This document shows positions 24,175-35,311 of a stretch of 64,000 bases of DNA, piece after piece. Where the stretch lies: assembly GCA_017871115.1 (NCBI GenBank), contig JAFCIZ010000006.1, positions 868,001 to 932,000 of the forward strand, given 5' to 3'. Source of the stretch: Cunninghamella blakesleeana. Lineage: Eukaryota; Mucoromycota; Mucoromycetes; Mucorales; Cunninghamellaceae. A model generated the notes under the pieces. That model saw only the letters and a program-made list of their open reading frames with translations. It was not told the origin of the DNA and did no database searches. The position numbers and the translations under genes were made by a program. The stretch's first letter is position 1. Each line of letters begins with the position of its first letter.

Positions 24175-25480
24175 GATTAAAGATAGATGATGTAGTTAAT
24201 AGTAGTAATAGTAATAATAGTAGTATGTAAATGTAATAATAAAAAAAAAGAGAAAGAGAAATAGAGAAAAAGAGAGAGAGATATAATTCTTTTTTTTTTA
24301 TAGTCCTCTATTAATATTAATATTTCCCTTTCTTTTTAAGAATAAAATAAATTAAAAAAGTAATAAAAAGGTATATGTATAATTATTAATATAAATCTTT
24401 TAAAATGTATAAAAAGAAATTATAAAAAGGAAAGAAAAAGAAAAAGAAAAAAAAAAAGCGTAAAAAAAAAAAGAGATATATATTTATATATATTAAAAAA
24501 AAAAAAAAAAAAAAAGAAAGAGAGAAAAAAAAAAAGAGGAAAGAAAAAAAAAAGAGCGCCAAGTTTTATCTTTTTATATATATATATATATAAATAAGAG
24601 TGGTGCCTGTACGGTTATATATTTTAAGTTGCACAGCCAGATTTTTGTTAATGTGACGTGCGGCGGCATTAACTAACCAATAAGAAAACTAAATACAAAT
24701 GAAGAATCAAAACCTACTGTTTTAATTGATCTAATTTATTATATGCCAATCCTTTTATTAATCTTTTTTCTTTTTTCTTTTTTTAATTACCTTTGCTTCA
24801 ATATCTATTTTTTCTATTTATCTATATATTGAACTTTTTTTTAAAAAAATAAAGGATAAAAGAAAAGAAAAAAAAAAGGTTTTGTTTATGTTTTTCAAGG
24901 TTTTTGCCTTATTGTGTCATCTTCAATATCTTTTTTTTTTTTTCTTGTTAGAGAAATAAAAAATAACTAGAACGTGTCTTAAACATGTGACATTTTATAT
25001 CTGTATTTGAAAAACTAATATAAAAAAAAAAGTAAAAATGAAATAAAATAAATCAATTCATATAGTAAATTATTTTAAATCTTAATTTTATATATATTAG
25101 TTTTTTTATTAATTTAATCACTTTTTCTCTCACCTCATTTTGAAAATAAAAATGAAATTGATAGAAAATATCGTCATTATAGAAACATATTCATTCATAA
25201 ATAAATAAAAGAGATAACTCCGGTAACTATTGTTGTAAACCGAAACTCTTTATTTTTCAAAAAAAATAAAAGAGAAAAAAATTTTAAAAAAAAAATTAAA
25301 CACCCGTCAATTTTTGTAGTGAGCGAGTGATTTTCAAATAAAAAAGATTTTTTTTTTTTGGGGGAGATCAATTTTTTTTAATATACTCTTTTTTTTTTAA
25401 ATTTATTTTTTTTGATAAATAACCAAATATATATATTATTCATATCTTTCAATATTATAAATCAATCTGGTTAAATAAGA
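24175..25480. other. divergent promoter region of GT2 and rhodanese genes
   Basis: This spacer holds a purine-rich tract at 24421-24553 (pyrimidine-rich on the GT2 coding strand). A local GC-rich patch with TGACGTG and GCGGCGG lies at about 24652-24666, with a CCAAT box near 24678. Further T/A runs follow toward the rhodanese gene. No gene was recognised. Confidence 0.5.
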
Positions 25481-26347
25481 ATGTCCTCTTTAGCACCTTA
25501 CGTTGATAGTGAAGAATTAGTAGCATTAATTAGAGATCCAACTAAAACACCTGGTGTAGATTATGTTATTATTGATGTTAGAGATGAAGACTTTATAGGT
25601 ATATATTGATATATTTATAAAAGAGAAATAGAAAGAGTTGGGGGAGATGGTCGAGGTTGAGGGGTGGAGCTGTGAGTATATATATATATATATATAAATG
25701 TAAGAAAGAAAGGAAAGGGCTTTTTTTCTTTTTTTTTTTTAAGGGAAAAAGAGGGGTTATTACGTAGTAGTAGTAGTAGTAGTAGTAGTATACTAATCAA
25801 ATATCCATGGGCACGTTTTTATGTCTATAAACTTTGAAACAAAAATAATCCTTGATAATAATGTTAATGATCATCATCTCCATCGTCCTAACACTTTTTT
25901 TTTTTTGGTTCTCTTCATCCTTTTCTTTATTTATTCATTTTAACCTATACATGTACACATTTATGGTAACAGGAGGTAATATTCCCAAAGCAGTTAATAT
26001 TCCAGCAAGTCAAATAGCTGAGTCAGCTTCGACTTTAATCCAAAAGTATTCAAAAGTACCCGAGGTCTATTTTCATTGTGCTTTATCTCAAGTCAGAGGA
26101 CCCAAATCTGCTCGTATTTATAATGAATACTTACAACTTCAAGGTAACACAACCGATCAAAAGGTAAAAATTATAAGTATAATAATAATAAACAAAGCGA
26201 TAAAAGAAAAAGAGTATGAATAGATGTATATATCATAAATAGGTAAAAGTCTTACGTGGTGGATTTGAAGAATGGCAAGAAAAGTATAAAGATCAGCAAG
26301 ATTTATTAGAAAATTATGATAAAGAAAGATGGTGTGGTTCTTTTTAA
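25481..26347 (+). CDS. CDC25-like rhodanese-domain phosphatase/arsenate-reductase family protein, 3 exons
   Basis: This single-domain rhodanese of 137 residues resembles yeast Ych1/Arr2, fission-yeast Ibp1 and plant small CDC25. Exons are 25481-25598, 25973-26163 and 26243-26347. The strand VDYVIIDVRDEDFIGGNIPKA carries the CH2A-like signature. The active-site loop HCALSQVRGPKSA has Cys-X5-Arg, the phosphatase/arsenate-reductase spacing rather than the shorter sulfurtransferase loop. VLRGGFEEWQ is the C-terminal rhodanese signature. The first intron is 374 nt, far longer than others here, and contains a (GTA) repeat. Phosphatase, arsenate reductase or sulfurtransferase activity remains open. 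Confidence 0.9.
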
Positions 26348-27163
26348 AGTTACGTTGCCTGTATAAACTTTTTTCCCCAGGTTTATCCTTTCATATTTAT
26401 TTATCCTTTTTTTTTTTTTAACTCCTCTACCTCCTCAATCAATTAAAATCAAAAAAAGCAACTTTTTTTTTATATAGTATATAAATATATATCTTTTTTT
26501 CTTTTTTTTTTACAAGCACTCTCCCTATATGATATCATTTTAAAATAAACTATTATGTAAATGAACAATGAATTATATATTTTTGGAAGTTCTTCATGGA
26601 CCACACATGATTCATATATATGTTATGTTTATTATGATGTGGCTTAACTCTTTTTTCTCGGCCTTTTATCTAATTTAGTTATTTTTTTTTTCTTTCATTA
26701 CAATAAAATGAATAATAATGATAGTTTGGAATTGTTGATATATAGATCTTATTCTTTATCTTTATTTTCTAAAAAAAATAATAAATAAATAATCAAAATA
26801 TAATGCACTATTATTCTCTTTTGTTATTCTTCTTTTTAACTCAGCTGCAAAATAATAAAAAATATTACTTTTTCTTTCCTTACATTATAATAATCACCTC
26901 CTCAATTATTTTATCCCTTTTATTTTTATCAAGAAAAAAGAATAGAATTAAAAATCTTTTTTTCTATGATTTTTTTAAGCCTCATTAAAATTATTTTATT
27001 AATAGTAAATGTATGTATAAAAAAAACGACATCAGCGATTTCTATTTATGGTTTGACTACGTAGTTAAGCCAAGTAAAAAAAAAGAAATTTAATAGTTTC
27101 TAAGATAATAATTTTCATTAGTTTATAGTGATTATAAAATTATAAAAAAGAAGAAATGCATAT

Positions 27164-27170
<7 letters not shown>

Positions 27171-27197
<27 letters not shown>

Positions 27198-27201
27198 CGT
27201 A
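27171..27201. repeat. (GTAT)n microsatellite
   Basis: About seven tandem GTAT units are present, one interrupted by GTAC. They lie in noncoding DNA between two convergent genes. Confidence 0.9.
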
Positions 27202-27288
27202 TATTCTATAAAATATTGAAACTATTTTTTTAAAAAAAAAAAAAAAAATGCCAAGTTATATATAAAGATATCGTATGTCAAATAATAA

Positions 27289-27340
27289 TAAATAAATAAA
27301 TAAATACGTATGTAAATAAATAAATAAATAAATAAATAAA
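27289..27340. repeat. (AAAT)n microsatellite
   Basis: Tandem AAAT units are interrupted once by ACGTATGT. They are noncoding. Confidence 0.9.
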
Positions 27341-27705
27341 AATGAATGAGATCAATATTTATTCCCACAATCACCACCACAAGTATAGAAAAAGCAATTT
27401 TTTCTTTCTTTTATTGCTTCTCTTTTTTTTTAATGATGTTGTTATAATTTATTTTAAATAAAATTCCATAACTTCGGATCAACTACACAAGACCATCGGG
27501 ATATTACAAATCAGATTGAACAAAAAAAAAAAAAAAATACTCAACATGATCAAATAGAATGAATGCAGATGATCGATCCATATTTATAATATAATTAAAA
27601 AAGGAAATTCACAAATATAGCATAACCGTTTTATTATGATTCATGATTTTATTATATCATCGTTTGTTTAATTTTTTCTTTCTTTCTTCTTTTTAAATAT
27701 ATATA

Positions 27706-29280
27706 TTATAAAGTCCAAGGATTTTGAGCTAATCCATTTGTAAGAAGTTCCAAACGGCCTTGTTGATTTACAAAGACAATATCTTCCAATCTTATACCAA
27801 ATTCATTAGGAAGATAAACTCCTGGTTCTACAGAAAATGTAAACCCAGGCTGTAAAATGCATTCAGTATTACCTTGATTCATATAAGGATCTTCATGCAT
27901 TTCCATCCCAATACCATGCCCTAATCGATGTGTAAAAGCGTTTCCTAATCCATCTTTTTCAATGACATGACGAGCTGTTAAATCCACATGAGCACATGAA
28001 TCTCCTTCTTGAATGGTTGTCAAAACATCAACTTGGGCTTGATGGACCGTATACCAAGCTTTTTCAATGGTCGAATTCATCTCCTTTTTTTTATTGTCAT
28101 CATTATCCTTTGATATAAAGAATGTTCTTGTTGTGTCCGATTGATAACCATATAATTCCCCGCCTGTATCAATTAATACCACGCTAAGATCATGAACTTG
28201 ATGAATGATTTCTGGATTTCCATGGGGTAAGGCTGCATTTTCATCAATTAAAGATACTACCCACGTTTCAACCAATCCAACATAATTTTCTAACGCATCG
28301 GTCATTAATGAACTAATCTGTTGCTCTGTCATTCCAATTTTAATATGTCGTTTCACTTTACGTATAGCTAACTCCGTTAATTGATTGGCACATCGCATAA
28401 TATTGATTTCATTGGTAGATTTGGCCATACGTAAACGCTGAATAGCTAATGATGCCATGTTGATTTCATATTTTTTATCCGTTAAAGCTTGTTGAATTCC
28501 TTTTTCGATAAACAATCTTGTAGTGGGTTCAATGGATAAAGAAGTGACTTGATGTTGATCTAAAACTGAACGAATGGTTTCAAAAACATTACCATGTTCT
28601 ACCCAAGGTACCATTTTAATAGGAATTTGAGGTGATAAATTGGCCCTTTTTAATTCCACTTGAGCTCTTGTTTGTTCAAATAATGGTGTAATGATGGTCA
28701 TATCCAAATCATTTGTGGATGATTTTTCATTTAAAGTAAAAAGAATTAAAAATGGTCTTTCAGTTCTTGACCAAGTCATATTGGTATAATAAGTCATGGT
28801 GGCCGAAGGTTCCATAATATAAGCTTGAATTCCTTCAGAACGTAAAGTAGTTGCTAATTTTTGTTGTCTTTCAATATATTCTTGTTGGGGTATTCTTGTA
28901 ATATGCTGTTTACATTTATCCGATTGTCTCTTTAAATCATTCATATCACTTAGCCAATCAGTTTCTTCATATGTTTCTTGTTCTTTATTTAATATCCACA
29001 CACCACACGTAAAAGCTGCTAATAAACCAAATACTAAAAGTACTCTAAAGAGCTATTATTATTTAATTTTATTTTTTTTTTAAAAAAAAGAATGTTATAT
29101 AAATATATAGGTAATAAATAATATGGTTACTTTTTCATTATTTTTTTTTATAAAAGCCCGACTCTTTATAATAATAATAAATGTATATTATTTTACCATT
29201 GTTTTTTGTTTTAGTTTATTCCAATGAATAGTTTTATTTCTTTCATTTTTATGAAGTAAAGGTGAGCTTTCTTCTTCCAT
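27706..29280 (-). CDS. membrane-anchored M24B metallopeptidase (Xaa-Pro aminopeptidase/prolidase-like), 2 exons
   Basis: This predicted 476-residue peptidase has exons 29280-29197 and 29052-27706. The first exon encodes a short charged N terminus (MEEESSPLLHKNERNK) and the second begins with a hydrophobic stretch (LFRVLLVFGLLAAFTCGVWIL), predicting a type II membrane anchor. A creatinase-type N-terminal domain follows, then a pita-bread catalytic domain. The five metal ligands are in place: IDTGG and the Asp of QSDTTRTFF, HRLGHGIGMEMHEDP, FSVEPGVYLP and IRLEDIVFV. This supports an active two-metal enzyme cleaving before proline or similar. Family members of this size are usually soluble, so the anchor is notable. 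It may act in the secretory or vacuolar lumen. Confidence 0.92.
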
Positions 29281-29909
29281 TTAATTATAATATTAAATAA
29301 ATATATATATATATATGTATATATATATATTATATTTTTTAAAAAAAAGTAAAGTTAGGAAGAAAGAAAGGAGGGAAAAAAAATTGAGATTGGGCCTAAA
29401 AAATAAAATTTTAGCTTGGAAAAAAAAAATCCCTTACTCTTTAAAAGTCAGTTTTTTTTTTTTGTAGCACATATCAGCACATGATAATTATTTAAAGTTT
29501 TCATCTTTTTAATGTTTTATATATAATAACCGTTTTGTAGTATAAGAAAAATGTTTTTTAAATTATTTTGGACATAGGCATATATATAGATATATTTTAT
29601 TAATTATTAATTATTAGTAATATTAGTATTATTAGTATTAGAGTTTGTATTAGCATTAGTATTATTATTGTTATTTTGCATATTAAATATTAGTAGAATT
29701 GAATTTACAGTAATTGCACATAAATATTTAACTAAAAAAAAGAATGGGTTGTGTACGTGTGTGTGTGTGTGTGTGTGTGGGAGTATACATGTCATATGTG
29801 AGAGAGTTATGAAGTATTCCTTTTTTTTAAATTACTATTCTTTTCTTTTTCTTTTTTTTTGTTTTCTGTCTTTGTTTTTTGTTATATTGTTATTTTAAAT
29901 TTCAGTTTA
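29281..29909. other. tandem spacer with (GT)n repeat
   Basis: The M24 promoter and the 3' end of the FAR1-domain gene share this stretch. A TA-repeat lies near 29300-29330 and a (GT) dinucleotide repeat at 29757-29779. No gene was seen. Confidence 0.6.
29757..29779. repeat. (GT)n dinucleotide repeat
   Basis: Eleven uninterrupted GT units lie in noncoding DNA downstream of the FAR1-domain gene. Confidence 0.9.
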
Positions 29910-32282
29910 CTAGTTGGACATACGAGGATTCATATAATATGATGTTTGATCATTAGGGTTAGTATTATTACTGGAGTGATTGGGGTGATTATCAGTTGGT
30001 AAATGAGTATAGTAAATGGATTGTTGTTGTTGTTGATGATGGTGATGATGGTGGTTTGGAGGAGGCGGAGGCGGACGTTGGTGATGATCCATCATATAAG
30101 CTTGTGGTGGAGGTAAAGGAGGTGGTGGTGTAGGAGTGTTTATCATGGTAATATGATTGGTATTATTATTTGGCATGGTAGGTGCAGGAGTCATAGGTGA
30201 AGTAGGAGGTGGAGGGTTATTACTACTTGACATTGATACAGGAGTCATGACTTGATTTGTTAAATCTGCTGTTGAATGTGATTGTTGCTCTAAAGGAGGT
30301 GAAGTACGGGAAGGTATATGATGTAATGGTTGTCGAGAATATAAATCCATTGGTTGATCAGAATGGCTATTATTATTATTATTATTTGAATGGTGATGAT
30401 GAAGATGACTATTTGTATTAGTATTGGGATTATGATTGTTAGCATTATTATTGCTATTATTATTATTTATTTGTTGTTGATGAGGAGGATGCGAATGTAA
30501 AGGGTGATTCATATACCGAGGTGGTAAATCAGTTGATTGTGGCGGAGGTGGAGGTGGATGAAATGAAGGGTATATATTTGAAGTATAATATTGATCTTTA
30601 TTACAATGAGATGGATACATGAATGGTCCACCTTGAGTTGACATTGTAGGAGGTAACATGGAAACCATTGAGGTAGATGGTTGTTGATCCATAGATCGAA
30701 AACTATTATTATTATTATTATTGTTGTTGTTGTTGTTGTTGTTAGATAAGTCATTATAATCTACTTCAAAACTTTTATGTTTTTTAAGTGTCATATCATC
30801 CGGGTATTGACCAAATTCAGAACAATCATCCGAAAAGGCTAAAGAACGCGATCTTCGTCGATATAATTGTTGTACATCTTGAAGAATCCGGTGTGGGTGA
30901 AGTTTAATATAATAGGTTTGTTCTGGTAACGTTACTTTTGTGTATCCTTTTGGTGTTTCTGCATGATTGGTTGATTTATTATTATTATTATTATTATTAC
31001 TTTTAGGTGATGATTTATTTGTTGGCTATTTGTTTATTTATTTATTTTTTTTTAAAAAAAAAAGAATAAATAAATGTCATTATTTTATTTATTACTATTT
31101 TATATTCCCCCTCTCTCTTTATGTATTTATTACTTCATTTTCCTACTGTTATTGTTATTAAATTATCATATAATCATATTATTAATGTATCACTATTATT
31201 ACCTCATCTTGTGAAGAAGAATCACCATGATCATTTGATTCACAAAGAGATGCATTATCATCAATATTATAAGACGAAGAAGTACGAGGAGAAGAATGGT
31301 CATGTAGAGAAGGGGGTAATAAAGTAGAAGGGTCTGTTTGGGTCATTTTACAAATTTTATCCAATAAAGCATTCATTTCTGTAGTAACAATATCAATTAA
31401 TTCTTGACTACCTGCGGAAGCAGAACACAAATTTGACCATATTTTATTTAATTGCCTAACACGCTGTTGAGCATCACGTATTCTAATCTTTTGTCTTTCT
31501 TCTGATAATCGATTATAAAATCTTCTTTCATTCCATGAAATATGAGGGAATAACAATTGAACTCTTGTGCGAATATCAGGTGTAGGTAAACGTTGTCTTG
31601 CTAATTCGCATATTAATTCCAGCATATCTTTAGGCCAGCTTGTTTCTATTTCTTCAGGTTTCATTAATTCATGATTGTGTTTAGATGCTTCAGGATTTAG
31701 CGACTTGCGAAATGCCCATTTGCCATCGTTTTCATTCAATACTATACGCCAACGACAATCGCACCTTTTAGAAGGTCTTCTTCTTTTTGGATTAGATTTA
31801 GGATTTCTTAAAGAATCTGGAAATCCTTCTCTTGAACAATAAACATATATATTCTAAAATAAAATAAAATAGAATGAAATGGAATGAAAAAAAAAAAAAA
31901 AAAATTAAATGGTGAGTTTTAATTATTTTTTTTTCTTTCTCTTTGCTTCATTTTGACTATAGTATTTTATTTTTCTTTACACGATAAGTGCTTGCTTCTT
32001 GTTTAATAGTAAATCCATACTGTGCACATAATTTACGACAATATTCAATCGATTCAACACTATTACTAAATTGTTTTGATAATATATCAGTATAAAATGG
32101 TTCTAACTATTTAAAAATAAATAAATAAATAATGATTAGTTTATTTATTTATTTTTATTTTGTTATCTCCATTCATAGTTGAGTATATATGTGTATCCTA
32201 TGAATTTTTTTATGTAACTTACCAAAACTTCACTATGTAATTGATCCATATTTCTTTCTTTTAAATCATTTACTTTTGCCAT
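29910..32282 (-). CDS. FAR1-type DNA-binding regulator with long Asn/His/Pro-rich C terminus, 4 exons
   Basis: This 650-residue predicted transcription factor has exons 32282-32223, 32106-31981, 31853-31203 and 31025-29910. The N-terminal 100 or so residues form a FAR1 (WRKY-GCM1 superfamily) zinc domain. It starts with FSNSVESIEYCRKLCAQYGF, continues with VYCSREG and RRRPSKRCDCRWRIV, and closes with the zinc-binding NHEL. A helical region (SWPKDMLELICELARQRL and SWNERRFYNRLSEERQKIR) follows. The C-terminal half is low complexity: poly-Asn, poly-His, Pro runs and Gln. No transposase core is seen, so this looks like a stand-alone factor related to MULE-derived FAR1 or Aft-type factors. Targets are unknown. 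Confidence 0.8.
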
Positions 32283-34433
32283 TTTCTTTATATATTTGTA
32301 TATTTATATATATATATATATATATATAATCAACAATTGAATAAAAATAGATACAAATAAAAAAAACTATAATAAAAAAATGATGATGTGGCGATGGTGA
32401 TGATTAGCATTATAGATAGGTGGATAGATGACAGTTGAATTGATATATTATTTACCTTTTTTAAAATCAAATATTATTATATAAAAAAAAAAACAAAAAA
32501 ACAAAAATCAAATATATAAATTATAAAATCTATTGAAATATAAAAAAATCACATTAATTAATCGTATCATAATTTATTCCTCGTTAATGTTCGCTATCAT
32601 TCATTCATTCTTTATATTTACCAACTTTTTTTAAAAAAAAAAATATGTATATATATTAGAAGAAAGGATTATAAAAAAAAATAAAATAAAAACAAAATAA
32701 AGAAGGAAAAGGGCTTATTATTATGATGATGAATATTTTTATTTTTATTTTTAATTTTTTTCGAGCTTCTCACGAAGAAACTATACAGTTCAACTTTTTT
32801 GACAGCAATGAAACATCTCCAATAGCGATCACCATATACAATCAGTGTTAAGCTTTGTACCACTTTAAAGATTTTTATATAACCTTTTTTTTTTTTTTTT
32901 TTTGAAATCTACTTATAGGATTTCCGCCAATTCATTTTTTCCAGCATTTTTCTTTCCCCTTACCCTTACCCATACCCACTCTTTCCCCCCCTTTTTTTTT
33001 TCTTCAATGCCCCGTGAGTTTTATATATATATATATATGTATATAATTATAATCTATAAATCATTTATAAAACTCAGCGCAATTAATAGACCCTCCAAGT
33101 AATTACTATTTGATAATAGTCAAAACGATGAGTAATGATTTCGTATGTTTAGCTTTTAATATATAAATATTATTATTTTAGTATAAAAATAAAAATAAAA
33201 ATAAATGTCATTTGAAAGAATTGATCGACCATATATTCTAATCAAAATAAAAAAAAAATCCAGTAAAAAAAAAAAACCAACCAACTGACATTCGCATGTT
33301 ATCCATATGCGTAAACTAATTCAAAAAAAGAAATAACCTTCAACTTATTTTATTTTTTGGTTTTGTACAACTATGTAAAAAAATAATCATTCACTTTAAA
33401 AAAAATTGAAACTTATCATATTATTTTTACGATAATAAATAAAATAAATTATTTTAAATGATTAAAAACACCCATGTTTAGAAAACTTTTTTGGGGTAAT
33501 ATTAAACTAATTAAATCCTAAAATACACTACTTTTTTTTGTTATTTTCTTTTCTTTTCAATCATCATCATAAATAAAATATATATAAAAATAAAAAAGAT
33601 AGTTTATGTAACACATTTTTTTTATCAGTTCTTTCGGCGCTTTTATTTTGTTTATTTTATTTAAAACATTTAAAAATAAAATAAACTATAACCTTTTCTT
33701 TTTTTTAAAAAAAAAATGGATTAACTCTTGTTTAATCGTAAAACAAAAATGGTTCTTTTATTATTTAAATAATAAAAGAAGCCTGGAATTTCTAAGAAAA
33801 ACTGTAGCTAACAGTAATTGATCATCAAACTCCGAAAAAGTTGGCTTGGGATTTTTTTATATTATTTTTTCGATTTTGATTTCGATTTGTATGGATGATG
33901 GTTTAAGCTTTTTTAAATTAAAAAAAAAAAAAAATTGTATATGCATTGATTACTTATTTTGTTTCACTACATAAAAAGAAGACTTTTTATCTTCTTTCTG
34001 TACCACTTTAGGTAATTATTCTCGAATTCGCCACATATTCCTTTTTTAAATAGCCCTATTCCTACATACATGCAACTAAAAAGTGATCAAGACATTTTTA
34101 CTCTTTTTTATTTTTTTTTTGTATATTATCTATTAATACACATTTAACACTAGTAAATAAATAAAAAGAAACAGGAAGATACTATAAGCGGAGAGAAAAA
34201 AAATCGCGCGACTATTACCGAAAGTTGAGATAAAAAAGATTCTATTTTTTATGCTATTTAAACTTTTTTTTATTTTAATTAAAAGGTCTTATTGGTTTTG
34301 ATATAAATTTCAATATATATTTAAGTTTTAAACAAAGCAAATCATAAGCTTTCATTCTTAACACCCAGTTTATCAAATATATATAAATAAACATATGATT
34401 TAAAAAAAAATGATAATGTATATATAAATTTAT
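32283..34433. other. long tandem spacer, promoter of FAR1 gene and 3' side of KNL1
   Basis: No gene was recognised in these 2.15 kb. Notable contents are a homopolymer-poor island at about 32757-32866, a C-rich tract at 32954-32991 (CCCCT and repeated TTACCC-like units), a 28-nt perfect palindrome at 33753-33780 and a poly(T) to poly(A) junction near 33710. Confidence 0.5.
33753..33780. repeat. 28-nt perfect palindrome
   Basis: The arms TTCTTTTATTATTT and AAATAATAAAAGAA are exact reverse complements meeting without a spacer. The inner 18 nt also occur at 7286-7303. Hairpin or cruciform potential is real, but the function is unknown. Confidence 0.85.
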
Positions 34434-35266
34434 TTATTCATCAATATTAAATACAGAATCTAAATTATCTCTAAAGTTGAATACACCATGTTCTTGAATT
34501 TTATCCCGCAGTAATTTGTTCAATTCATCAAACCTAAAATATAAAATAAATAAGTATATCATCAATAATAAAGATAAGATTACAGAAAAAACTTACTGGA
34601 TATCACCATAATGTAGTTGCATTTTTAAAGAGGACAGGTTGATGGAATGGGGGTAAGTCATGATTTGTTGTGGTGATATATCAAATGTTATAGATACTTT
34701 GATTTTCTTTACATAATTAGAAATCACGATTTTACAAGTGATACCACGACCAGTCAGCTTAATTGTTGATTCATCACTGATGGGGTACACTTCAATCCAA
34801 AATCTGCTTCTTAATTTTAATATTTCTTGACGAATTAATTTCAATCTATTCCAATAGATGGCAATAGTTTGCACGATCTATTATAATAATAATATAAATA
34901 AAGAGAGAGAGGAGAGCACGTTTAGTATTACTATTGAACCTTTTTTTCTTCCTCTTCTTTTATGTATATATATACTTACAGTTTTTTCATCCCAGATACC
35001 ATCTGTGACAAGATGTAATCCATATATTAATTCAGTAAAAGACCCGTACTCATGCTCCTTTTTTTCCAACATTCGTATTAAAACAGAATCTAGTTGATGG
35101 TTTCTAAGTTTGTCGAGATTGATCAATATGCTCAAATCATTGTCTATTGCAAATTGAATTGTATCTTTTGTTGTATTTTCTAATTTCCAACCACATAAAC
35201 CTGATGATTCTTCGTATCTTTCTAATCGTTTAAATGAATACATAAAAAATATTAATATATAATAAT

Positions 35267-35311
<45 letters not shown>

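Larger units (their letters stand above)
26348..27705. other. convergent spacer with microsatellites
   Basis: These 1.36 kb lie between the rhodanese stop and the M24 peptidase stop. They hold a (GTAT) repeat at 27171-27201, an (AAAT) repeat at 27289-27340 and many poly(T)/poly(A) runs. The string TTCTCGGCCTTTT at 26655-26667 resembles the U2 snRNA 5' end, but nothing else of U2 follows. Confidence 0.55.

Noticed and set aside
26655..26667. TTCTCGGCCTTTT resembles the 5' end of U2 snRNA (and GCCTTTTAT resembles the U5 loop)
   Set aside because: The branch-site recognition GUAGUA region, Sm site at the right distance and flanking stems are absent, so there is no supported snRNA gene.
32954..32991. 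Possible interstitial telomere repeat
   Set aside because: The units read TTACCC rather than CCCTAA, with few copies and interruptions, so a telomeric origin is not supported.
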